Source of the DNA: Ascaris suum
Taxonomy: Eukaryota; Nematoda; Chromadorea; Rhabditida; Ascarididae
Assembly (NCBI GenBank): GCA_013433145.1
Contig: CM024178.1
Location: 7,363,260-7,427,259 of the forward strand
Reading direction: 5' to 3'
Length of the DNA: 64,000 nucleotides
Shown: one piece after another, positions 50,175 to 64,000 of the stretch
Layout: every line of letters begins with the position of its first letter
Position numbering within the stretch: position 1 is the stretch's first letter
Notes under the pieces: model-generated
What the model was told of the DNA's origin: nothing
Database searches by the model: none
The model's input: only the letters and a program-made list of their open reading frames with translations
Position numbers and translations under genes: made by a program

Positions 50175-51907
50175 ATGAAGCGATCGGTGTTGTGGTTGGC
50201 AAGAGCGGTTATCAATGGCCTCAACGAACAACAATCAATCAATCAGACCGTCTATCTTACGCATGTCAAATGGGTTACTGGAAAGAGTAATATACTCTCT
50301 TATCATATCTTTGATAAAAAGAAATTCAGTTTTTTGCTAAAAAAGGTTTAATTGAATCTTTCCACTAAGGTAAATGTTGATGCTGCAAAAGTGCGTAGTA
50401 TCATCAGCTGCTATGAACGGTGCGGATATAAGGAAGATGAGAATATGCGTAGTCCATGATGCATTGGATGCATAATGTACACGTATGTGTTGATGTTATC
50501 GCTTAGCTAACCTGGATTACATCATAGCGTAACGATTTGTCGTCTCTGCCTATCTTAATCGTTGTTGCACAATCAAAGGGACTATCTTGGAGCTTGTTGC
50601 CCCTCCTCTCCCCTTCCCTCTCCCTTCCCCCATCCCTTCCTTCTAGTTTAGGGAAACTCGCATCCGTGCCACATTTAGGTCTTCAATTGCGGATATAATT
50701 CTTACTCATCATTTGCGAGATCGGACTGCTGCTTATTGGCTTCAATCATTTCTAAATGGTCAGAGTAAAATTATATAAATGATAATTTATAGAGCAGTTA
50801 GAGAAGTACTTCAGTCGATTTGGACCGGTTAAAGATGTCGCTTTATTCTTCGTAAGTTTCTCATCTTTAGCATTTCTTTTTTTTTTTTTAAATTTACCTG
50901 ACATGTCCAACGAGGTGTCCAAGGTGATTTCAAGGTAGTCTCAAGTTGTACCACAATCTCTCATATTGTGGCTTTTGAGTAATGCGACAATTTCGGTAAA
51001 CAGTAATTAGTTGTTTTGAAAATCCAATTTGTATAGAGCATCGACATAGTTGATCAGAGACGAGACTGTTGATCCCTCTCCTTTTCGATCCTTAATCACA
51101 GTTATTATGTCCATTTGATTTCCTTTCTTTGACCATTACCCTCCCTCCGCCTTATCCTTTTCTCATTGCCCACTTTGGATACGAGAGTACAGAATTTGCC
51201 GAGCCAGGAGTCATTGGTCATTTTATTGTCGTTATTCAAGGCAGCTTAGAAGAGGTTCTCTAATGATCGCTCAATGTGAAATTGATTTTGATTACTGTTT
51301 GGTTTGTTTGTTCGATAATATTTGTAGGTTAAAGAGCACTCGAGTATCAGTTTTCATTCAGGATTCTGAGTCGGGATTGCATCGTGGATTTGCATCGTTG
51401 ACATTTGCGAATGCGGAAAGTGCTGCAGCAGCTGTACAACAACGACCTCATGTAATCGACGGTGATTTGGTTTGGATTTATTTACTTCTGTTTTTTTATT
51501 TCGATTTAATATTTCTTTCTTCAAGTGCTATTCCAATTCTAAGTTTGTTAAAAGAGTTTATTTTACCTTGATCGTCTCCTTGTTTGAATTTCTTTTCTAT
51601 ATTATTCACAAAAAAAAACCATTGAAATTTGTGAGTAATACCTTCAAACTGTCTCTTTCGCTATCTTCCGTTATGGTCATATATGTCTTGAAAGTACGAT
51701 TCATGCAACAGCAATAAAGTGAATGTCGTTTGTGAGTAGCTATCTTCCGAGAAAAGATTTGAGGATAAAAGGGATAATCCTAACACCCGTCGGCTGAAAA
51801 AACCGATAAAGCGATGAATCTGGATATATCTACACTAAATAAAATTTCAGGTGGGAGTGGAGTTTTCAATTCCACTTAAACCAAAAAAGAAATTCATCGT
51901 TCAATGA
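50175..51907 (+). CDS. SLIRP-like mitochondrial RRM protein, copy 1
   Basis: SLIRP is a small mitochondrial RNA-binding protein that works with LRPPRC to stabilise mitochondrial mRNAs; this role is from the family. Exons: 50175-50286, 50793-50851, 51362-51469, 51851-51907, giving 111 residues, the usual SLIRP size. The N-terminus MKRSVLWLARAVINGLN is basic and amphipathic, like a mitochondrial presequence. RNP2 is VYLTHV. It then reads WVTGKKQLEKYFSRFGPVKD and VALFFDSESGLHRGFASLTF, where RGFASLTF is RNP1, then VIDGDLVGVEF and a lysine-rich end. An alternative acceptor for exon 3 (about 51327) would add residues and spoil the family spacing. A weak AAG precedes the ATG. Confidence 0.86.
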
Positions 51908-54128
51908 CATTATCGCTCAATCGACTCAAATCTACTTCAAGTTTTCGACGAATATTGTCATTGGAACCGTTTTCGATTATGATGATTCCTTCACGTCGTT
52001 TGACGATTGCTTTTCTTTAACAGATACCTTGTTTTGTTTTTTGTTTTTTTAATGTCGGAACATTATGGGTTGGTCGTTGTAGTGATTAAGCTCTAAATTT
52101 TGAAATGAATTTTTTTGGGAGGTACTGGATTTTCGTGCTCCTGGAAGTGGTGCTGGAATTTTTTTTTTTTGCAAATTGGTATATTATCAACCTTTATTAA
52201 AGCATTGGAAAAATTTTTTTCGCAGAGAAGGAGGGATAAAAATTCCGCGAGGAAAAAAAAAAGCAAAATCAGCTAAAAATTGGGCATAGTTGAAACAAAT
52301 TAAAATATTTTCTGTTGTTTCTATTTATGTTTTGGATCAGTGTCAGTATCGACCCGGAATGATTTGAAATAGGTAATGTGTAGTGCTGAGGTCGATTATG
52401 AACGGTTCTTATTCAGTTTTCATCTTTCATTCATATAAAAGTCACCTGTACCATAGTGCAGTATTTCTTTCATTTTCCATTAGACCTCTCATCTAGTTCC
52501 ACGTTTCATTGGGTGCACCGTCTACATCCCTCATCCCCGTTCGTTCATTTCAGCAAACCTCTTAGCAAGGAAAAAAAATATAGTTTTCGTTCATCACCTG
52601 CAGGAAAATTAGAACGAGCGGATAGAGTCACGCATCCGTACGGGAATGAGCATAACCAGTGAAAAAAGAGTGACAGTTATACGGATGGTTTAGCATAGTA
52701 ACAAGAGGGGTGGCAAAAGGGTTTTTATGGTGTTTCCCGCGATATTAAACACTTAATCGGTTGAAGTCACCAAAGCATAGACGACAGGTGGGATGAATTA
52801 TTATGGGAGACACGAACGCGTGTGGGGAGGAGGAACGTGGTTGTATTCACTACACCGAATTTTATATGAGTAAGGGATGGCCAAGGAATATGAACCCCAC
52901 TAACTTATCGATTGGTTGTACTAAAGAAATTTGTCTTGTTTTTTTTTTTTTTCATTTGTCTGCAGATGAAAGAGATTTATGGATGAGTCTTATACATATG
53001 AATAAATCAGACATTATGAATGCGATGTTCTTGTTGTTTTATGTTCTCGGCATTTCCGTTGAACTATACTTTTAAGCTTGTTCTTAAATGAGAGTATAAT
53101 GGTTCTCTGGAAGAAAAAGGTGAATTGCTTAAGCGACGAGTTTCGAAAAAGGTATTCAAGGTAACTCATTCGCCAGGTAAACAGTGGTCATCGTTGTTGT
53201 TTAGTTTAACTTACGAGACTCGACAATACGACAACACCGTCGACTACTCTATGGAGGAAGAAAGGAGCTGGCATTTGCGGTTAATGAAAATTAACCTTAT
53301 CCGATTGAATTGAAGTGGTCTTTTATATATCTCATCGGTCTTTTTTTATAAAAGAATTTTCGAGGATTAGAATACAGGAAGGCGAAGCCTTATCTCGACC
53401 GGGCCGCATTCTTCGATTGGGTTAAATGGGTATACCGATAGGTTAGATTTCATTTCCGCTAGGATCGAGTTTAGCCTCGGCTCACAAGTTCAGCAACAAC
53501 AATATGAAATCATTGCTTGGGTGATAACGTGGTTGCGCGCTTCGATTCTATCGCACAGAACAGTAAATATGTGTTGCATTTCAAACTTACTAATGTTCAT
53601 TAGTTTAATGCTTTTTCTTTGTTTTTAGCGATACTAAACTGGAACTAAGAACAGAGTTCGACCATCTTAAGTCTTCACCCGTTTCTTACCTTTTTAGTAA
53701 AGTGTAAAGGTGATCACTTAGGAGGGGAGAGGACAGGAAGCAAATGGTTACTTTCACCCACAATGGAGTTAAAAATACCTTCTGGACGACAGAAACTCAT
53801 CAGAAGTACTAAAGGTCTAAATCGTTCGAAATTTGCAGTTTCGTTACCTTATTTAGTTAAATTTGAAATCTGGTCCTTATTTATTTATTTGTTTATTTAT
53901 TTATTTATGGTGCCTTGAAATTGAAAAACATTAAAAAAGCATGGGATCATGAATAACAAAAAAGAGGAATTAAATAAATAAGCTTTTTCGATGCCAAGTT
54001 TTTACTTTTTTTCGTAACTGATTCGATATCATTCTTAGAATGGTATCTATCACGTTTAGCATTCCATCATCAAAATATCAACCTTGTAAACTTTCTCTTC
54101 TTTTATAGATATTACGCGAATAAAATGT
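51908..54128 (+). other. Spacer between the two SLIRP-like genes
   Basis: T-rich sequence. Small plus-strand open segments at 52456-52662, 52803-53075 and 53125-53313 read plausibly (for example SKKVFKVTHSPGKQWSS), but none has good splice borders or a recognisable motif. Confidence 0.55.
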
Positions 54129-54139
54129 CGCATTTTCAG
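54129..54139 (+). promoter_or_regulatory. Probable splice or trans-splice acceptor of SLIRP-like copy 2
   Basis: GCATTTTCAG, 38 nt before the ATG, with no in-frame stop between. It could take a spliced leader or an upstream cis exon. Confidence 0.5.
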
Positions 54140-54177
54140 CGTTCCCAGTCAACGCTGAATTGAATTTAGTTAAGAGA

Positions 54178-55781
54178 ATGCGGTTGACGACGTTGGCGGC
54201 TATTCGTGAAGCTCTTTCAACGATCATCACCAATAATCACACAATTCACCTATCAAATCTTAGTTGGGTTACCTCGAAAAGTAAGCAAGTTATTACTACA
54301 ATACACCTGGTGATCTTGAGGAGTGATTACCTTTATTATCCACCTTAAGTCGGTGCTTTACTATTTCAACGGAGGCTCATTTACATACTTCTTTAGATGA
54401 GCATGATGCAGCGGATATTATGTGCATATAGACTGGATAATCTTATTCATAGGCTCAACTTCAAGAATTGCCTAGAGATGTGTTTTTGATTTCACATCAC
54501 TTGAAACAAGTAATGAAATGTTGAAATCTTATACGGGATCGCAGTGAAGTGAAAAGAACGGCGGAAGTGGTGATGGTGAGGGCAGTTGCATGGGGATGGG
54601 GAGGGGAGGAGAGGGGGGGATTGAAGTAGTGGTACTTAAAAGGATGTATTCATTTCAACACCAACTTCTGAAGATTATTTCTCTTTTTGATGTTGCATAA
54701 TATGATTTCATTTTTTTCTTTCCTTAAAAAGTCAGTTTCTTACTGGAAAATTTCATTTTCAGAGCAGCTTTTCGACTACTTTTCACAATTCGGCAAGATC
54801 AAAAACATAACTTTACCGCTCGTGAGTTTTTCAATTTTTTTTATTATGTTTTATTCATTGTTTTTCGAAGGAGTGAATTAACGTTAGGGTATTAAAGATA
54901 AAATAGCGAAATAATAAAATATTTAATATTTGAGGAAATATTTCCTTTTGTCGAATACTCTTTAGGATATATTTCATAAGACTGCAATACTTTCATTATG
55001 TTGGTAATAACGCCGCTTATTGCCATACGTAAAAAGATTATTTTCTCAAGTTGGGTGGCATGCTCAAAGAAGAAGCAAAAATAGAAATTGATCCTTCTCT
55101 TCCCCGTCATCTCTCATAGATGACCACATTCTCCCAATTGTCCAGCAGATGAACTGACCACCTTAGCGAACAAGCCGTCACAAGTGCACTCGAAGAAAGT
55201 CTAGTCCAGGACTCAGAGAAATTCTAGTTCGTCGCCCTCCCCTCCCTTCCCACTTCCACTCCAGAGATTCGGCTCTACTGGCCACCTTCTTGATTTAAGC
55301 ATATTGAAAATGAAAATATTACATTGGTGTTCCTCAACGTTATATATCTGTTATATTACTATCTGAATGATATTAGATATGTACTATAAAATCCAATTTA
55401 TTCATCGGCGCTCTTCGATATCTCATTTTATTTGTGAGAGAATAATTACAATAATATTCATAACGATAACAAAACGATATTTAATCCATTTAATGAATAT
55501 TTTTCTTTAAGGATCAACGATTTGGTGTGCATAGAGGGTACGCGTTCATCGATTTCGATGATGAACAAAGTGTCAGAAAAGTTTTCACTGCTGGACAAAT
55601 ACAACAAATCGATGAAACGAACGTTAGATTGAGTAGGTCGAATCGACGTGCCACTTCGAATGATAAACTATCGATCTCGAGAGTCGGCGATAAATCAAGT
55701 ATTCCTCAACAACGGATCAACTCCGTAACGGAGAAAGAAAAAAACAATATCAACGAGATATCGTCTAAACCTCGAGAATGA
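54178..55781 (+). CDS. SLIRP-like mitochondrial RRM protein, copy 2 (C-terminally extended)
   Basis: Exons: 54178-54280, 54763-54821, 55512-55781, giving 143 residues. The N-terminus MRLTTLAAIREALSTII is presequence-like. RNP2 is IHLSNL; then WVTSKKQLFDYFSQFGKIKN, and RNP1 is RGYAFIDF. Introns 1 and 2 sit at the same residues and phases as in copy 1, and exon 2 is 59 nt in both. Exon 3 is continuous where copy 1 has a third intron, and it runs into a polar Ser/Asn/Lys-rich tail of about 40 residues ending SSKPRE. An acceptor TTTTCAG at 54133-54139 lies 38 nt before the ATG with an open frame between, so a start further upstream is possible. Confidence 0.85.
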
Positions 55782-56900
55782 TAATGATTGATTTTCCTGA
55801 TTGCCTATTCATTATGATACGGGTGATATTAGTAGAGATGCAAATTGACCCGCATGGATGCATATTCGTCCGAAGCTAATTTAATACTGTCGATGATTTA
55901 CATTGTCGTTTCATGATCACTGATCATTTTAGTGATAACAGAAGTAATCATCTTCGCTCAGTTAAGCTGATTCTTTCATAGCCACCTGTTATTCTCAAAT
56001 TTAAGTATTGTATATTCCTATTAAGCCCCTGAAGAATATACTTTTAGCACTTTAGAGTTTTCTTACGGGATGGGAAGGATGGAGAAAGAAAACTATCGGA
56101 GCGAAGAACACTTCTGCATGGAATAATTTCAGCAATAACAGTAGATCTTCGGTGGTCGAAAATATTTCTTTGAGCTATGATGAAAAATGAAGATTGGAAG
56201 GGATGAGTGCTTGATGAAAATCAATTTATCTGAATTCATTTCAAAAATAATATTAAAAAATGTAGAGAAAATAGCGCAAATTAATCCATTACTCAGTAAG
56301 TCTAGGTCAAGCCTAGCGCTGATCGTTATCAAAACCGCGACTTCATGCGGCTATTTTCTAGCTTATTCATGTACCAGTTCTACTACAGTTATCCACATGC
56401 AGTGTCAAATGTAGAGGGAGGGAGGGGTGGGGGGGGGGGGGGAGCTACTGGTATTATTTCTTTTCTGAAGTCTAGGTGCCAAACATCAGGTTTCTCAATT
56501 TTTTTCTATTTCGCTAGTATCGTACTTGTCAAGTGCTATTCTATACGACAAGATGAAGCTGTTTGTATCACCGTTCTTGAGTGTTTAACGACCCGAATAT
56601 ATCGTTCATTTTTCTAATGATCTACGAGTTTAAATATAAATTAAAACAACAAAATACAAATTGTTACACAACCAACAATATGAAAAATTATATAACACTA
56701 TTCTAAATCTGTACGGCTGTATGATCTGCAAGCAGAAGGCGCAGAACAGAGGCAAATGAAAATCGACAGATCCGTGCCGACTCTTGGCGAATGGACGGAT
56801 CTTCAGATGATCAGGTCATTCCCAATCTGATAGAACCCTCCAGTAACATCGGTGACCCAGCCATAGAAAATCGTCGAAAATCACAGCACAATATTCATGA
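55782..56900. other. Tail-to-tail intergenic region
   Basis: Converging 3' ends of SLIRP-like copy 2 (plus) and NDUFAF1 (minus). It holds a poly-G tract and no clear canonical AATAAA for either gene. Confidence 0.6.
56416..56443. repeat. Poly-G tract
   Basis: G-rich tract with a 14-base run between the SLIRP-like copy 2 and NDUFAF1 ends. Similar G runs occur at 7682-7692, 16738-16785, 49232-49244, 59646-59656 and 63864-63875. Confidence 0.9.
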
Positions 56901-61700
<4,800 letters not shown>

Positions 61701-61711
61701 CTGGAGACAAT
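61701..61711 (-). promoter_or_regulatory. Probable trans-splice acceptor of NDUFAF1
   Basis: On the minus strand TTGTCTCCAG directly abuts the ATG at 61700, leaving no 5' UTR if used. This fits spliced-leader addition. Confidence 0.5.
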
Positions 61712-64000
61712 TACTTGAGAAAACGTTGCCACTACTTCAGCTAACTAACATTTATAACCTGATACTGCATCTTTAGTTCGAGCTTAAAAATGTCTTTGCT
61801 TGAGCAACGCGATATGTCACTTTTGTTATACGATCATTTCAAATATTCCTCAAGCCAACCTGCAAGCGAACCTTGCGCCTGGATTCGATAACAGTCAAAT
61901 CTTGGAATTTCACTATCGCTTTCACTCTTTATTGGCGAATCCCTAATGAAGTCATTTCTACCACTGAATATATCAGGTAGTTCCCAGCGATGCACGCTTA
62001 AACTACTTTAAAGAACCAAGGATCCGCAATGTCCATAAGAATGCAAAAAAAAAAAATGATATTCTATGGAAACGTCACCTGTTAAAGATTAATGAAGAAT
62101 TAAGCGGAAAATTACCTGAAGTTGATCCACCCGTTGCGTTAACCCATGCCGTTGGGCAAAGCCGGCTATCTGCACTTGCCTTTGGGTACTACATGGGCAA
62201 ATAATTCGACGTACAGCTTTAGACAGCCCACAACGCATACATAACATGCGGCTATCACTTCTGCAATTCGATTAACACATCAACGAGAAGCATTTTTTAA
62301 AAAATTATTGTCTCCATAGAATCGTGCACGCAAATATGGGTCGCTGAATTGTTGCAAAAAAAAGGTTCACTGAACTTTGAAGTGTGGCTACATTATCGGC
62401 TACTGTTTACACTATCAAAAACACATCTAAACATCACTGAAATCAAAACTATAATTATATGAATAAATGTGTGGAATTAAAGAATAACCTCACATTACAA
62501 TTTCACTCGCAAATATAAACCATCAGCATACAAACCCCTCCCCTCCCCTTCTCATGAACCGTTTACTAGTAAATAAACTTACTTAGAGAATAACTTTTTT
62601 CTCTCGTGCAGAAATACCGGAAATAGATTTTTTTTAATGGAAATATTTTTGAAAAAACTAATTTTCTATCGAAAGTAGGAAAAATTAAGCGGTACAATGG
62701 TCGTAATTTAAACATCGCAACCAACCACGACCAAAAATAATGTCACAGACCTGAAAAGAACAGTATAACAATGAAGTCTACACAGAGTTGTGTGAAAAGT
62801 TTAGCTTGTCTAGGAATTCCTTATGCGTTGCATGCATTTAACAAAGGACTCTAATCGATCCATGGTTGACCGACAAATACATAGCTGACTCCCCTCCCCC
62901 CTTTTCCCTCCCCACTTATTCTTTTATCAATGAAGTAAAAATCGAGATAGATTCGAGCTGGAGTTACAAAGCGCTTAGCAAATTTATGACGGAGGCTCTA
63001 TATCACCAACGCAAATATGGCTTCGAGTCGAAGGACTTTGAAATAGATAAGCGACTGCAGCGGAAAATATGAAAATGTGTTCGCAAATCAGGTTTAAATA
63101 TAAACTTGCAGTAGTAAGTACACTGAGAGGTGATTCGTATACAGTTGCGGACAAGATCTATCATACTGTTGGAGGTGATCGGATGCAAATCAATCATACT
63201 TGCCATGGAGGTACATATTGAAGGTGTAAAAGGCTTATATCTATGAAGAGGCCTATAGAAAACGGCGAACGACTTATAGCGTGTGCGAACTTTGGAAAGG
63301 GACATACATCAGAAACGGGAGCTTACAGAAACAGGCTTGTAAATGAGGACATACGATAGGCGGTGATGCTAGAAGGCACAACCTCACATCATAAGTTTCT
63401 GTGACACATATAGGTTGGTTTGTCATTGTCTAAGTGCTCATAAGGCAAAAACTGATCAATTAAATTTGTGGATGCATTTATATTCAACGCCGACAATGAG
63501 AAATTTACTTCCGGTAAATTATTCATTAAAAATTTGAAGGCATTTCAACTCGTCCCTTTCTTACCAACAATTTTATAGGGCAAATTCGGGCAAAATATAT
63601 CACAGACATTTGAAACTTCTCATAGGGCAAAACATCGATTAAAACGATGTCGAATTACCCAAAAGGATGGGAATTTCAAAAATGTTTCCCGTTGGATAGT
63701 CTCATCTCTTTTCATTAAAAATTTCCTAACCGACACCTATCTAGCATTTTCAGACATATTTTGCAGCATTTCACCACGTGTCGTTGTTTGAAGTCTTAAC
63801 ATCTGCACAACTTGAACGGGAACTTGGAGGGGGAGGGTACATCTTGAAAATCTGAAGAAGAGAGGGGGGGGGGGGAAGAATGAAGGAGTGAAGGAGAGGT
63901 CTTCTGCATCATTTTCTCCACTTGAGAGAGAGAGCCGTTTTCTTCTATTTCTATTCAAAGATCGGTTCCGTTAATTTTCCTCACTCATAGAAAGAATGAC
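61712..64000. other. Right-hand region without a supported gene
   Basis: Upstream of NDUFAF1. The only coding-like piece is a plus-strand open run ending TGA at 63072 (VKIEIDSSWSYKALSKFM and so on), with no acceptor or poly(A) signal. The opposite strand at 63003-63305 is also open for 100 codons. A poly-G run lies at 63864. Confidence 0.55.

Noticed and set aside
51327..51361. Using the TTTGTAG or TTAAAG acceptor to lengthen SLIRP-like copy 1 exon 3
   Set aside because: It breaks phase or inserts about eight extra residues into the RRM; TTTTCATTCAG at 51361 gives exact family spacing and matches copy 2.

Overview
The window looks like nuclear DNA of an intron-rich, AT-rich metazoan, most likely a nematode. 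No bacterial-style long ORFs exist. Coding signal comes in short pieces with GT..AG borders and nematode-like TTTCAG acceptors. Three genes have an acceptor just before the start codon (2 nt, 0 nt and 38 nt upstream), as expected if mRNAs receive a trans-spliced leader. The nematode call is an inference; no rRNA, tRNA or species marker is present. I built the gene models by hand, checking that exon phases join and comparing residues with remembered families. No database search was run.

Layout. (1) Positions 1-46,819, minus strand: a very large ACBD3/GCP60-type gene. The acyl-CoA-binding domain exons lie at 45.6-46.8 kb. The Q-rich and GOLD-domain exons lie at 7.4 kb and below, running off the left edge. 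The intron space between them is about 38 kb. (2) Nested in that space on the plus strand is an F-box/leucine-rich-repeat gene (12,676-about 20,417, nine exons), apparently carrying a one-base homopolymer frameshift in its last exon. Several unrecognised coding-like segments also lie in the 20-45 kb part. (3) Just upstream of ACBD3, also minus, is a possible small two-exon gene of unknown function (47,604-47,234), about 0.4 kb from the ACBD3 acceptor. (4) 47.6-48.9 kb is a divergent control region with a polypurine tract, a long hairpin and a TATA box, followed by a tiny ORF made of five 8-residue repeats. (5) On the plus strand at 50.2-51.9 and 54.2-55.8 kb are two tandem paralogues of the SLIRP-like mitochondrial RRM family with matching intron positions. 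(6) On the minus strand at 61.7-56.9 kb is a complete CIA30/NDUFAF1 gene with six exons, a complex I assembly factor. (7) The last 2.3 kb has no gene I can support.

Strand composition tracks gene direction. The plus strand is A/C-rich where genes run minus (to about 47 kb and again from about 57 kb) and T/G-rich where the SLIRP-like pair runs plus. Three conserved genes (two SLIRP-like, NDUFAF1) point to mitochondria and one (ACBD3) to the Golgi. Repeats are mainly long (TA)n arrays and poly-C/poly-G runs.
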